Assembly (NCBI GenBank): GCA_902812465.1
Contig: CADDZE010000002.1
Coordinates: 31,223-95,222, forward strand
Direction of reading: 5' to 3'
DNA from: Acidobacteriota bacterium
GTDB lineage: Bacteria; Acidobacteriota; Terriglobia; UBA7540
DNA length: 64,000 nt
Part shown: in pieces, positions 38,129 through 47,298 of the stretch
How positions within the stretch are numbered: position 1 is the stretch's first letter
How the letters are laid out: each line of letters opens with the position of its first letter
Position numbers and translations under genes: made by a program
Notes under the pieces: generated by a model
What the model saw: the letters and a program-made list of their open reading frames with translations, nothing else
Database searches by the model: none
What the model was told of the DNA's origin: nothing

Positions 38129-38569
38129 TCAGGGGCTTTTAACAGCAATGGCGGAGATTTCGATGCGCGCATGATTGACCAGGGCAGCCACCTGCACGGT
38201 GGCACGCACGGGCTTGGGGTCAGGAAAGAACTCTTTGTAGACTTCGTTCATCGCCGCGAAGTCCTGGATGTCTGCCAGGTAGACGGTGACCGCCACCACG
38301 TCGGCCATGCTGAAGCCAGCCGCGTCCACCACCTTGCGAATGTTCTCCAGCGCGCTGCGCGTTTCTTTCCGGATGTCGCCGCTGACCGTCCCTTCGGTCC
38401 CCGCCACATAGAGCGTGGTGCCGACAACGATGCCGTTACTGAAGGGCAAGCCGGCAGGGCTGCCGGGTGGATTCACGGCGCGCTTCGATTGACCAGCCAG
38501 CGCCGGGGACCACACCACCGCGCTGCCCGCGACTGCCAGAGCCATAAGATTAGCCAATTTCCTATTCAT
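38129..38569 (-). CDS. Secreted RidA-family protein
   Basis: A 146-residue Rid protein with a signal peptide (about 1-26, ending SPALAG). ATG 38569 follows GGGAGG; the longer frame upstream belongs to the quinoprotein gene. The PVRATV motif keeps the arginine (Arg122) that the RidA paralogue at 14860 lacks, and VEIS-type ending ISAIAV is present. Export of a Rid protein is less common. Its position right after the PQQ dehydrogenase suggests cleanup of reactive imines or carbonyl products in the periplasm, which is inference. Confidence 0.83.
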   Translation of the reverse strand: MNRKLANLMALAVAGSAVVWSPALAGQSKRAVNPPGSPAGLPFSNGIVVGTTLYVAGTEGTVSGDIRKETRSALENIRKVVDAAGFSMADVVAVTVYLADIQDFAAMNEVYKEFFPDPKPVRATVQVAALVNHARIEISAIAVKSP

Positions 38570-38625
38570 GTTCGTGCCTCCCGGATGAGGTAACGCGAAG
38601 CTCGATGCGTTTAGAAGCGGGCGAT

Positions 38626-40275
38626 TCAATAAGGGAGCGAAAAGGAGAAAATATCGCTGCCGGCCGCGATCGCCACATATTGCCTGCCATCCACCGCGTA
38701 GCTCATGGGCGACGCGTGGAGAGTCTGCCCGGTGTTGAAGTGCCACAGAGGATGCCCGGTGCGGGCGTCGGCGGCCTCGAAGCCCTGCGCGTCGTCCCCG
38801 AAAAACACCAGGCCGCCGGCCGTAGTCATCGTACCACCCCAGGAATCGCCGTCTCCGGCCTGGGGGTAACGCCACACTGGTTTGCCGTCCGGCACCGAAT
38901 ATGCCACCAGGACCTTACTAGCGCGTTCGCCTGGCGGACGCTGGGTGCTGCTGGCGTAATATAGGCGGCCCTCCTGGAACCTCTGGGGCCGCGCGGAATA
39001 AAGGTCGCAGTTTTCGGTGACGATGAAATAAAACAAGCCTGTGCCGGGATTGTACGAAGGCGCGTACCAATTGGTAGCGCCGACAATGCCCGGACAGATT
39101 CGCTGGGGTTGCGCCCCCGGCACCAGGCCTGCCAGGATGGGCCGGCCCGCGGCGTCGATGCCCTTCGCCCAGTTTAGCCGCTCAGCGAAGCGCACGGCAG
39201 TCAAGAAGCGGCCATGGGTGCGGTCGAGGACATAAAGGAACCCGTTGCGGTTGGCCTGCACCAGCAGTTTTTGAGTTGTCCCGTTTTGCGGGAGGTCGAT
39301 CAGCACAGGTGTCTCCGTCGCGTCGTAGTCGTAGAGGTCGTGGGGCGTGAATTGGAAGTACCATTTCAGCTTGCCCCGCTCGGGGTCCAGCGCCAGCACG
39401 CAGTCGGTGTAGAGGTCATCGCCCGGGCGGCCGCTGCCGATGAAATCGGGTGAGGGATTGCTGGTAGTCCAGTAGAGCGTGTCGAGGCTGGGATCGTAGG
39501 TGCCCGGCATCCAGGTGGTGCCGCCGCCGTGCAAATAGGCGCCGCCGGGCCAACTCGAGGAGCCAGGCTCGCCCGGTGCGGGAATAGTCCAGAAGCGCCA
39601 ACGCTGCTTTCCGGTCCGCGCGTCGTAAGCGGCGAGGAAACCGCGCACACCATCGTCGCCTCCGGAGATTCCCACCACCACCTCGTCCCCGACCACCAGT
39701 GGCGCGCTGGTGGCGCCATAATTCTTCGACCCCGGGGCGTAGGGAACGTCCCAAAGCAGGCGGCCGGAGCGGGCGTCGAGGCACAGCAGGTGGGCGTTAT
39801 CCGTCTCCATAAAGACCCGGTCGTGCCAGAGGGCGACACCACGGTTGTGATGCGCCGCCGCATCGTCGATCAATCCCTCGCTGGCCGGGCGCTCGTGACT
39901 CCACAGGACTCGCCCGGTGCGGGCGTCGAGCGCGAAGGCGTCGTTGGCCGACGTCACAAACATGACGCCCCGAAAAACCACCGGCGTCACCTCCAGGCTA
40001 TCGGAGCTCGGAGCGTGAAAAACCCAGGCGGCTCGCAGCGTAGCCACGTTGGCGGGGGTAATTTGATTGAGTGCACTATAGCGGCGTCCGGTGTAGTCTC
40101 CGTTGTAGGAAACCCAGTCAGCAGCAGGCGGGGAAGCCAGTAAGGTCTCGGCTTGGACGTCCACGAGGGCGCTGACGGGCGAGGAGCCGGGCTCTTGGGC
40201 GGCTAGCAGCGCCACCAGCCAGCCGGCCGCCATCCATCCCAGAGCGGTTAAGATACGCTGCCGAGAGACAGACAA
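38626..40275 (-). CDS. PQQ-dependent alcohol dehydrogenase (quinoprotein)
   Basis: A 549-residue periplasmic beta-propeller quinoprotein with a signal peptide (about 1-25). The N-terminal WVSYNGDYTGRRYSALNQIT is the family's propeller start. FTPHDLYDYDATETPVL holds the catalytic Asp region, and the repeated tryptophan-docking patterns LDARTGRxLW recur. The vicinal cysteine pair of some methanol dehydrogenases is not seen, so an alcohol or aldose-type dehydrogenase is likely, with substrate unknown. The start is TTG 40275, with GGGAGA before it and a TATAAT box at 40302-40297. It diverges from a cytochrome c gene by 28 bases. Confidence 0.88.
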   Translation of the reverse strand: MSVSRQRILTALGWMAAGWLVALLAAQEPGSSPVSALVDVQAETLLASPPAADWVSYNGDYTGRRYSALNQITPANVATLRAAWVFHAPSSDSLEVTPVVFRGVMFVTSANDAFALDARTGRVLWSHERPASEGLIDDAAAHHNRGVALWHDRVFMETDNAHLLCLDARSGRLLWDVPYAPGSKNYGATSAPLVVGDEVVVGISGGDDGVRGFLAAYDARTGKQRWRFWTIPAPGEPGSSSWPGGAYLHGGGTTWMPGTYDPSLDTLYWTTSNPSPDFIGSGRPGDDLYTDCVLALDPERGKLKWYFQFTPHDLYDYDATETPVLIDLPQNGTTQKLLVQANRNGFLYVLDRTHGRFLTAVRFAERLNWAKGIDAAGRPILAGLVPGAQPQRICPGIVGATNWYAPSYNPGTGLFYFIVTENCDLYSARPQRFQEGRLYYASSTQRPPGERASKVLVAYSVPDGKPVWRYPQAGDGDSWGGTMTTAGGLVFFGDDAQGFEAADARTGHPLWHFNTGQTLHASPMSYAVDGRQYVAIAAGSDIFSFSLPY

Positions 40276-40303
40276 GAGACTTCTCCCAAGGGCCCCTATT
40301 ATA

Positions 40304-41191
40304 GTGACGGCAGGAGAGGTGAAGAAACGGAAGTTATCCCAGGGGTTAAACGTCCGCCTTGCCGGGCTGGTGGCAGCTCTGTCCCTTGCGCTTCCTCAGG
40401 CAGCCATACCGGCTGAAGAGCACCCGCGTGCGAAGCCGACCCTACCCCGATACGTAGGCCAGCAGACATTCCTTTCGCACTGCGCGGTATGTCACGGAGC
40501 TGATGGTCAGGGCGGCGAGCACGCCGGCAGCATCGTGCGGGGGCGGGCCCGGGCTCTCTCAGACCAGGCCCTGTTTGCCATCGTTCGCCGAGGCATCCCG
40601 GCCAAGGGGATGCCCGCCTTTGACTCGCTAGCGACCAGGGAAATTCTTGCTCTGGTAGCCTATCTTCGCGACCTGCAGGGTGCAACGCGATCAGCCGCCG
40701 CAAACGGCGATCCCGTGCGAGGCCGCGACCTCTTCTTTGGCCGCGCCAAGTGCTCGTCGTGCCATGCCATGCAGGGTCAAGGCAGCTTCCTCGCCACCGA
40801 TCTCTCGGACTTCGGACTCCTTCACCCACCCGCTGCAATCGAACGCGCCATCCTCCATCCGGACAAGCAAGGAGCCCGGCCCAAGGAATTCGCGGTCGTG
40901 ACCATGCCGGGCGGCGACGAATATCGCGGCGTCATCCTCAATGAGGACAACCTCTCTCTGCAACTCCAAGACGCGCGCGGCGAGTTTCATCTGGTGATGA
41001 AGGCTCAGGCTGCGCGGATTAGCAGGTCGCTCGTGCCGCCCATGCCTACCGACTATTCGCGGCGGTTGAGCAAGCAGGAGATCGATGATCTTGTCAGCTA
41101 TATTGCTGGAGAGCACCGGGCGAACAATTCCCATCGCCGTCCGGAAGAGGACCGAATCCCCCGAGCGGGGGTTCCGCCCAGGCCCGACTAG
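40304..41191 (+). CDS. Secreted dihaem c-type cytochrome
   Basis: A 295-residue periplasmic cytochrome with a signal peptide (AALSLALPQAAIPAEE). Two haem c sites are CAVCH (about 63-67) and CSSCH (about 150-154), each in its own cytochrome c domain. A C-terminal segment (about 180-280) adds a DUF-like domain with LxLxDxxGEFHLV and PPMPTDYSRRLSKQEIDDLVSYI. It is the probable electron acceptor of the divergent quinoprotein, giving a periplasmic alcohol-oxidation module. GTG 40304 is the longest start; GTG 40319 is a rival, and the choice is uncertain. Confidence 0.87.
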   Translation: MTAGEVKKRKLSQGLNVRLAGLVAALSLALPQAAIPAEEHPRAKPTLPRYVGQQTFLSHCAVCHGADGQGGEHAGSIVRGRARALSDQALFAIVRRGIPAKGMPAFDSLATREILALVAYLRDLQGATRSAAANGDPVRGRDLFFGRAKCSSCHAMQGQGSFLATDLSDFGLLHPPAAIERAILHPDKQGARPKEFAVVTMPGGDEYRGVILNEDNLSLQLQDARGEFHLVMKAQAARISRSLVPPMPTDYSRRLSKQEIDDLVSYIAGEHRANNSHRRPEEDRIPRAGVPPRPD

Positions 41192-42186
41192 GGCCCCGAG
41201 GGTGGCTTGGAAGGAAAGGCTCGCTGGCGCCCGCTCAGGTTGCTTAGACGAATGATGGCAGCGCTGGCCATGTACCGGACCGAGTCCTTGGGGTCATCCA
41301 GGGAAGGCACAATCTTCGGCAAAAGTTTGGGATCGTCGCGGCGCGCCAGGGCCTCGAGGGCAGCCTGGCGGACCATCGCACTGCGGTCGCTGGAGGCGGC
41401 TTCCACCAGCGCATCCACCGAGCGCGAATCGGGATCTCGTGTCAGGAATCGCGCCGCCGCCGCGCGGACGGGGGAGGCCTCGTCTTTCGCTAGCTTCTTG
41501 ACCGCCGTGACTCCTAGTCCGGCAAAGGGTATGAATCCCAGCCCTGTCTCTGCCCCAAACTCTGCGAGCCGCCTGGGATCTTGGAATAAGCGGCGTTCTT
41601 CCGCCACGAGTCCCTGGCCACTCTTTCGCTTTCCGGTCAGCACGGCGTAGTAGACCTCATAACCCTTGTTGTCTTTCAAGGCCACCAGCGAGTGGGCTGC
41701 AGCCAAGACGACGGAAGGGTCTTTGTCCTCGAGTGCGTTCTTCAGGTCGGGAATCGCCGCCGAGGCGCCCATCTCGCCCAGGGCGGTCGCAGCAGCCGCC
41801 CGCACCTCGGGATGACCGTCCTTGAGAGCCTGCCGCGCCATTCTTTCCGCCCGGCCACTGCGCTGAGCCAGCCCCAGGGCCTGCACGGCTTGGACCCGCT
41901 TCTCGATGCTCTTCTCTCGAACTCCCGCTGCCAGAATCCGCCACGCCTGTTGCTGAGGCGTGGGCGCCTTCCCAGGGTAGGCGGGAACGACTAGCCCGAC
42001 CGCTAGCGCGATTGCGGCGCCCGCATCCTTGAAGTTCGCTCGGCTTCGTACCTTCTTGGAACAAGCGGCTGTTCCGCCCGGACTGGGCGTCCAAAGGGGG
42101 GCCCTGCTGCCCGCTCCCGCCGGCAACGGGCGACCCTGCTCAAGGCTAGCGCGGCGTGGCGCGACCACTGACTTAAGGATAGGCAT
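41188..42186 (-). CDS. HEAT-repeat protein
   Basis: From ATG 42186 the protein has 332 residues. A hydrophobic export-like segment (AAIALAVGLVVPAYPGK) lies near residues 55-72. From about 85 on, HEAT repeats dominate: ARQALKDGHPEVRAAAATALGEMG, KNALEDKDPSVVLAAAHSLVALKD, ASPVRAAAARFL and SAMVRQAALEALARRDD. HEAT proteins are scaffolds. GGAGG lies 17 bases before ATG 42186 and AAGG is adjacent; the frame continues to 42375 without family similarity, so the start is tentative. The stop overlaps the cytochrome gene's stop by 4 bases. Confidence 0.7.
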   Translation of the reverse strand: MPILKSVVAPRRASLEQGRPLPAGAGSRAPLWTPSPGGTAACSKKVRSRANFKDAGAAIALAVGLVVPAYPGKAPTPQQQAWRILAAGVREKSIEKRVQAVQALGLAQRSGRAERMARQALKDGHPEVRAAAATALGEMGASAAIPDLKNALEDKDPSVVLAAAHSLVALKDNKGYEVYYAVLTGKRKSGQGLVAEERRLFQDPRRLAEFGAETGLGFIPFAGLGVTAVKKLAKDEASPVRAAAARFLTRDPDSRSVDALVEAASSDRSAMVRQAALEALARRDDPKLLPKIVPSLDDPKDSVRYMASAAIIRLSNLSGRQRAFPSKPPSGP

Positions 42187-42390
42187 CCTTGCGACCGCCT
42201 CCGCAATTAGGATGACGGGGCTAGGCAATAGAGGTGTAAGAAATACAACACGTGTCTCGCCAACCCTCTGCCGTGGTGAGCTTGGCCTTTCGCTTGGGGC
42301 ACAGTCTAGGTTACAATGCAGGCAGTGCAGCCTGGTCTCGAAGGCAGGCGTCCCTGGCAGCCAGGAACCTGACAAGTTAAAGAGCTCGCT

Positions 42391-43737
42391 ATGTTTGAGG
42401 CACTACAAGATAAGCTCCAGCGTGTCTTCAAGAACTTGCGCACCTCCGGCGTGCTGAACGAGGAGACAGTAGACGAGGCCCTGCGCGAGGTGCGCTTGGC
42501 GCTGCTCGAGGCCGACGTCAACCTTAAGGTGGTGAAAGACCTGCTCGACCGGGTGCGCGTCAAGGCCCTCGGCGAGGAGGTAAAAGCCAGCCTCAGTCCG
42601 GCTCAGGAAGTAGTGCGTATCGTGCGGGACGAGTTGATAGAAATCCTCGGCTCCAAGGAATCGCTGCTGACATTCTCCCGCGAGTACCCCACCGTTTTTC
42701 TGATCGTGGGGTTGCAAGGCTCCGGCAAGACCACCACCTCCGGCAAGCTGGCTCTATGGCTCTCGAAGCGGCGCAAGCGGCCGATGCTGGTTTCAACGGA
42801 CGTGTACCGTCCGGCGGCCCGCGAGCAGCTGGCCGTCATCGCGCAAGCCGTGGGCATTCCCTGTTTCGTCGGCGACGGCCTCACTTCGCCCATCGAGATT
42901 GCCCTGGCGGCGCGGAAGGATGCTGCCGACCGCGGCCACGACGTCCTGATTGTCGATACCGCGGGACGCCTGCACATTGACGAAGAGCTGATGAGTGAGG
43001 TGAGCGAGCTTCGCACCCGCCTCCGCCCCAGTGAGGTTTTGCTGGTGGCGGACGCGATGGTTGGCCAGGACGCGGTACGCAGTGCGCAGGAGTTTCACGA
43101 GCGCCTCGGCACCTCGGGCGTCATCCTGACCAAACTCGATGGCGACGCCCGCGGCGGTGCAGCCCTCTCCATCCGTTACGTCACGGGGCAGCCGATTAAG
43201 TTCATCGGTGTCGGCGAGAAGTATGATGCCTTGGAAGTCTTCTATCCGGATCGCATCGTCTCCCGCATTTTGGGAATGGGGGATGTCCTTTCGCTGATCG
43301 AGAAGGCTGAACAGGCCATCGATAAGCAGAAGGCACTCGACGTCCACCGCAAGCTGCAAACGGATACCTTTACCCTGGCCGACTTCCGCGACCAGCTCCG
43401 GCAGGTACGCCAGCTGGGACCCGTCGACCAGATGCTGGGCATGCTGCCTAAGATCGGCTTCTTTCGGGATCTGGGCAAGGCGCGGGTGGACGAAAAACAG
43501 TTCATCCGCATGGAAGCCATCATCGATTCGATGACCAAGAAAGAGCGTGAGCGCCATGAGATCATCAACGGCAAGCGGCGCAAGCGTATCGCGCGCGGCA
43601 GCGGAACTTCGGTCCAGGAAGTGAACCAGTTACTGCGGCAGTTTGTGCAAACCAGCCGCCTGATGAAGAGCATGAGCCGCAGTATGCTCGGCCGGCAGCT
43701 GGACAAGGTGAAATTGCCGGGTGCGACCGCATCCTGA
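42391..43737 (+). CDS. ffh: Signal recognition particle protein Ffh
   Basis: A 448-residue SRP54 GTPase. N-domain (1-85), G-domain with GLQGSGKTT starting at 107, DTAGRLHIDEEL and TKLDGDARGG, and a methionine-rich M-domain ending with the RNA-binding helix region (RGSGTSVQEVNQLLRQF, MKSMSRSM). It directs nascent membrane and secreted proteins with 4.5S RNA and FtsY. It precedes the rpsP-rimM-trmD-rplS block, a common bacterial arrangement. No 4.5S RNA is visible in the window. Confidence 0.96.
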   Translation: MFEALQDKLQRVFKNLRTSGVLNEETVDEALREVRLALLEADVNLKVVKDLLDRVRVKALGEEVKASLSPAQEVVRIVRDELIEILGSKESLLTFSREYPTVFLIVGLQGSGKTTTSGKLALWLSKRRKRPMLVSTDVYRPAAREQLAVIAQAVGIPCFVGDGLTSPIEIALAARKDAADRGHDVLIVDTAGRLHIDEELMSEVSELRTRLRPSEVLLVADAMVGQDAVRSAQEFHERLGTSGVILTKLDGDARGGAALSIRYVTGQPIKFIGVGEKYDALEVFYPDRIVSRILGMGDVLSLIEKAEQAIDKQKALDVHRKLQTDTFTLADFRDQLRQVRQLGPVDQMLGMLPKIGFFRDLGKARVDEKQFIRMEAIIDSMTKKERERHEIINGKRRKRIARGSGTSVQEVNQLLRQFVQTSRLMKSMSRSMLGRQLDKVKLPGATAS

Positions 43738-43894
43738 ATGCGGAAAGGGCGAAGGCTCAATGGCCAGGGTGATAGAGCCAGTCGGCCTTTTGAAAATAAA
43801 CCGCAGGTTCGGGCAACATCCCGACTGATCTGGGGACTCCGAACTTTATCGGTAACGAGACCATAGACTAAAGACCTCTCTTCAGGGGGTAGGC

Positions 43895-44152
43895 TTGCTG
43901 AGAATACGGTTGGCGCGATCGGGCGCCAAGAAGCAACCGAGCTACCGAGTGGTGGTGATTGAGCGCGAGCGCGCGCGTGACGGGCGCTTTGTGGAGATCC
44001 TGGGGCATTACAACCCCCGGCGCGATCCTCCTGAAATCGCGATCAAGCGGGACCGGGTGGAATACTGGATGAGCCGGGGAGCCCAACCCTCCGAAACGGT
44101 GCGCAGTCTGCTGAAAAGGACCGCGGCACAGCCCGGAGTGTCCACGGATTAG
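43895..44152 (+). CDS. rpsP: 30S ribosomal protein S16
   Basis: An 85-residue S16: RIRLARSGAKKQPSYRVVV at the start and GRFVEILGHYNPR in the centre, as in all S16 proteins. TTG 43895 is the start, with CAGGGGG about 6 bases upstream. S16 stabilises the 5' domain of 16S rRNA. It begins the rpsP-khpA-rimM-trmD-rplS-rnhB operon. Confidence 0.95.
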   Translation: MLRIRLARSGAKKQPSYRVVVIERERARDGRFVEILGHYNPRRDPPEIAIKRDRVEYWMSRGAQPSETVRSLLKRTAAQPGVSTD

Positions 44153-44319
44153 ATCTGCGCGCGGAGAGTCCTCCGGCTGCAGGAGGTTCGCCCCGGCCCA
44201 TCGCGCCTTACCCCGCGGCCCCGTGAGTTCCGCGGCAGGCCGGGCGCCAGGATCGAGTTTTCCCGCTCCCGCACACATGGTGTGCTCCGGCTCGATTCTG
44301 GCTGCTAACGGGGGGGCAT

Positions 44320-44550
44320 ATGAAGGAACTGATCGAAGCGATCGCCAAGGCGCTGGTGGATTATCCGGATGAGGTTCATGTTCGTGCCGTCGAGGGTGAC
44401 CGAGTGACTGTACTCGAGCTTCGCGTGCACCCTTCGGACCTAGGAAAGGTGATCGGAAAGCAAGGCCGCACCGCGCGTTCTATCCGCACCATTCTGGGAG
44501 CTTCGGGCATGAAGCTGAAAAAGCGGTTCGAGCTTGAGATCCTCGAGTAA
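44320..44550 (+). CDS. khpA: KH-domain RNA-binding protein KhpA
   Basis: A 76-residue single type-II KH domain with the RNA-binding [11 protein letters not shown] loop (GxxG) at about 46-56. KhpA binds RNA with KhpB in many bacteria. The motif and its place between rpsP and rimM are the standard context. A 167-base GC-rich spacer after rpsP has no gene; the stop overlaps the start of rimM by 17 bases. Confidence 0.93.
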   Translation: MKELIEAIAKALVDYPDEVHVRAVEGDRVTVLELRVHPSDLGKVIGKQGRTARSIRTILGASGMKLKKRFELEILE

Positions 44551-45139
44551 GAAGCCGTCCGCGCAGGAAGCCGTCGCCCAGGCCGGCCAGAGGTACGTAG
44601 CCGTGGCGCGTATCTTGAGGCCGAGGGGTCGCCGAGGCGAAGTCGTCGCGGAGAGTTTGAGCGGGCTCCAGCAACGATTCGAGACACTTCACCGCCTTTA
44701 CTTGGGCACGGCCAACGGGATCAGAGTGGACGCGGAGCCGGTCGAGGTGGATGAGGCGGGATGGCACCAGGGCCGGCTGATCCTCAAGCTTCGCGGCGTC
44801 GATTCCATAGCAGCGGCCGAGTCTCTGCGCGGGCGATTGCTCCTGGTTCGGCGTGAGGACCGGGCGACGCTGCCCCCGGGTCAGTATTACGTGGATGACC
44901 TCGAGGGGTGCCAGGTTCAGTTACAACGGGGGAACACAGGCCACCCGCGGGTGATTGGAAGCGTCACCGCGGTGGAAGAGACGCCGGGAGGCCATCTGCT
45001 GCACGTCACCCGCAGCGGCTCACCTGAAGAGGTACTGATTCCATTCGCCCAGGCGATCTGCACGCACGTGGACGTCAACGCTCGAGTGATCGTGATCGAT
45101 CCTCCCGATGACTTGCTGGAGTTGAATCGGCTAGGCTAA
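44534..45139 (+). CDS. rimM: Ribosome maturation factor RimM
   Basis: A 201-residue RimM: N-terminal domain with [19 protein letters not shown] and C-terminal PRC-barrel with [14 protein letters not shown] and [15 protein letters not shown], ending [11 protein letters not shown]. RimM binds S19 and helps 16S rRNA processing. The TTG at 44534 lies inside khpA, suggesting coupled translation. A start at a later codon is possible because the first 15 residues are not conserved. Confidence 0.92.
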   Translation: MRSSSKKPSAQEAVAQAGQRYVAVARILRPRGRRGEVVAESLSGLQQRFETLHRLYLGTANGIRVDAEPVEVDEAGWHQGRLILKLRGVDSIAAAESLRGRLLLVRREDRATLPPGQYYVDDLEGCQVQLQRGNTGHPRVIGSVTAVEETPGGHLLHVTRSGSPEEVLIPFAQAICTHVDVNARVIVIDPPDDLLELNRLG

Positions 45140-45194
45140 GCGCCCCGCGGTGAGGGCTGTGGGCCTTCGGCGCGTGCGATCGTCAGTTGGAGAG

Positions 45195-46019
45195 ATGACT
45201 TTCGACGTTATCACTATTTTCCCCGGCTTCTTCCGCGGCATGCTGGAGCACGGCCTGCTGAAGCGAGCCGCCGATTCCGGGCAGATTACCATTCGCTTCC
45301 ACGATCTGCGGGACTTCACCGACGACCGCCATCGCACGGTGGATGACCGCCCTTTCGGCGGCGGGCCGGGCATGGTCTTCAAGCCAGAACCGGTATTTCG
45401 GGCGGTCGAAGCGCTGCGTGACACGGATCCGGCGGGCTTTCCGGTGATCCTCCTGTCGGCTCAGGGCCGGCTCTTGAAGCAGCCCTGGGTGGAGAAACTG
45501 GCCAAGGAGCCGCGAGTTGCTTTGATCTGCGGACGCTACGAGGGTGTGGACGAGCGTGTGGCGCAGTACTTGGCCACCGATGAGATCTCGATTGGCGACT
45601 ACGTGCTCAGCGGAGGCGAGTTGGCCGCTGCCGTAGTCATGGAAGCCGTCGGGCGCCTGCTTCCCGGAGTGCTAGGTAACCAAGAGTCCGCCACGCAGGA
45701 ATCGTTTGCCCCGGTCGAGGTGGGCGGTGCCGACGTCCAGGCCGGGCACAGCGCAGGCGCTCGCGGCGGGCGGTACCGCTTGCTCGATTGCCCCCACTAT
45801 ACGCGCCCGGTAGACTTTCGCGGCTGGCGCGTGCCGGAGGTCCTCTTGTCCGGAAACCATCGCGAGATCAGCCGCTGGCGCCGGCGGCAAGCGCTCGCCA
45901 AGACTTGGCAGAACCGCCCTGACTTGCTGGAAGGCCTAGCGCTCAGTGCGGAAGACGCCGCTATCCTGGCAGAGCTGAAGCAAGCAACCGGGCGGCATCC
46001 GACAACCTTTGACGGCTAG
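45195..46019 (+). CDS. trmD: tRNA (guanine-N1)-methyltransferase TrmD
   Basis: A 274-residue SPOUT methyltransferase making m1G37 in tRNAs. ATG 45195 follows TTGGAGAG and gives [20 protein letters not shown], the family N-terminus. The SAM-binding trefoil knot shows [13 protein letters not shown] and the SAM loop [13 protein letters not shown]. An upstream frame to 45150 lacks similarity. It lies 55 bases after rimM and 63 before rplS in the operon. Confidence 0.95.
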   Translation: MTFDVITIFPGFFRGMLEHGLLKRAADSGQITIRFHDLRDFTDDRHRTVDDRPFGGGPGMVFKPEPVFRAVEALRDTDPAGFPVILLSAQGRLLKQPWVEKLAKEPRVALICGRYEGVDERVAQYLATDEISIGDYVLSGGELAAAVVMEAVGRLLPGVLGNQESATQESFAPVEVGGADVQAGHSAGARGGRYRLLDCPHYTRPVDFRGWRVPEVLLSGNHREISRWRRRQALAKTWQNRPDLLEGLALSAEDAAILAELKQATGRHPTTFDG

Positions 46020-46082
46020 CCAGCCGTCCCATAATCTATCCCACCGGCCGATCCCCGCCGGATTCTTGCAAGGAGTTTGCTC

Positions 46083-46460
46083 ATGACAGCCCTCGAAAAG
46101 GTTGAACAGTCGCAGCTTCGAAAGGACTTGCCGGCCTTCCGGCCCGGCGACACAGTGCGCGTGCATGTGAAGATCAAGGAGGGGGAGAAGGAGCGCATCC
46201 AGGTGTTTGAAGGCGTCGTCATCCGCCTGCGCCGCGGATCCAACCACTCCACCTTTACGGTGCGGAAGCTCTCCTTCGGGCAGGGCGTTGAGCGCATCTT
46301 TCCCCTGCACTCGCCGATCATCGACAAGATCGAGGTGGTGCGGCCCGGACGCGTGCGCCGCGCCAAGCTATACTACCTGCGCGGGCTGCGCGGCAAAGCG
46401 GCCCGCATCCGCGGAGCTCAGACGGGCGAGCAAAGCCGGTCTGCTTCGCCGAACGCCTGA
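46083..46460 (+). CDS. rplS: 50S ribosomal protein L19
   Basis: A 125-residue L19 with [22 protein letters not shown] and [21 protein letters not shown], the two classic motifs. ATG 46083 has AGGAG 7 bases upstream. The protein sits at the 30S-50S interface. A Ser/Gln-rich tail follows the usual end. It precedes rnhB by 12 bases in the same operon. Confidence 0.96.
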   Translation: MTALEKVEQSQLRKDLPAFRPGDTVRVHVKIKEGEKERIQVFEGVVIRLRRGSNHSTFTVRKLSFGQGVERIFPLHSPIIDKIEVVRPGRVRRAKLYYLRGLRGKAARIRGAQTGEQSRSASPNA

Positions 46461-46472
46461 GCCTGGCCTTTC

Positions 46473-47177
46473 ATGCCTCGGCTTCGCGATCCGCGCAACT
46501 TTCGCTGCACTTGGCGGCTGGAAGCCCAAGCCTTCCGCCGAGGTTGCCGCTGGATCGCCGGCTGCGATGAAGCGGGCCGAGGCGCGCTGCTCGGTCCGGT
46601 GTATGCAGCCGCGGTGATCCTTGATCCAGCGCGCCGCATCCGCGGCCTCGACGATTCGAAAAAGCTCGCGCCGGAAGTTCGCGCCGAGCTGGACGCGGAA
46701 ATCCGGGCCAAGGCCATCGCCTTTTACGTGGCCGCCGTCCCCGCCGGGCTCGTCGATGCCCTCAACGTCTTCCAGGCGTCGCGCCGGGCGATGATCCAGG
46801 CACTGAGCGCGCTCTCGCCGGCGCCCGACTTCGTGCTCACCGATGCGATGCGCCTCTCCGGCTGGAGCGATCCGCCGGACTTCACCGTGCCGTATCGCGC
46901 CATCGTTCACGGCGACGCCCGCTCGGTTTCGATTGCCGCTGCCTCGATCCTGGCCAAGGTCGCGCGCGACCGTCACATGCTCGAGCTCGACCGGCTTTAT
47001 CCCCAGTATCAGCTCGCCAAGAACAAGGGGTATGCCACGCCGGAGCACCTCAAAGGGCTCGCAGAGCACGGACCGTGCCCGGAGCATCGCCGCACCTTCG
47101 AACCAGTCAAGGGTTACTGTCTGCCGCTCTTTCCCTTCCACCCCACGGAACCAGCCAGCAAACCTTACTTGCGGTAA
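46473..47177 (+). CDS. rnhB: Ribonuclease HII
   Basis: A 234-residue RNase HII removing RNA from RNA-DNA hybrids. The catalytic start CDEAGRGALLGP has Asp32 and Glu33. Further motifs are DDSKKLAPE, FVLTDAM and ARSVSIAAASILAKVARD. It ends near the family's usual length after HRRTFEPVKG. Starting directly after rplS is a widely conserved linkage. Confidence 0.95.
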   Translation: MPRLRDPRNFRCTWRLEAQAFRRGCRWIAGCDEAGRGALLGPVYAAAVILDPARRIRGLDDSKKLAPEVRAELDAEIRAKAIAFYVAAVPAGLVDALNVFQASRRAMIQALSALSPAPDFVLTDAMRLSGWSDPPDFTVPYRAIVHGDARSVSIAAASILAKVARDRHMLELDRLYPQYQLAKNKGYATPEHLKGLAEHGPCPEHRRTFEPVKGYCLPLFPFHPTEPASKPYLR

Positions 47178-47298
47178 CATCATGCTGTGATCTGGGCCGC
47201 TTCTTCGAGCTAGCTGCAGCTTACCCCTTAGCCCTGTGCTTCATTCCCTTTACGGCCTGCTAGAATGGTCTGCCGCTCCGCTGAGGACCGAACCCAGC

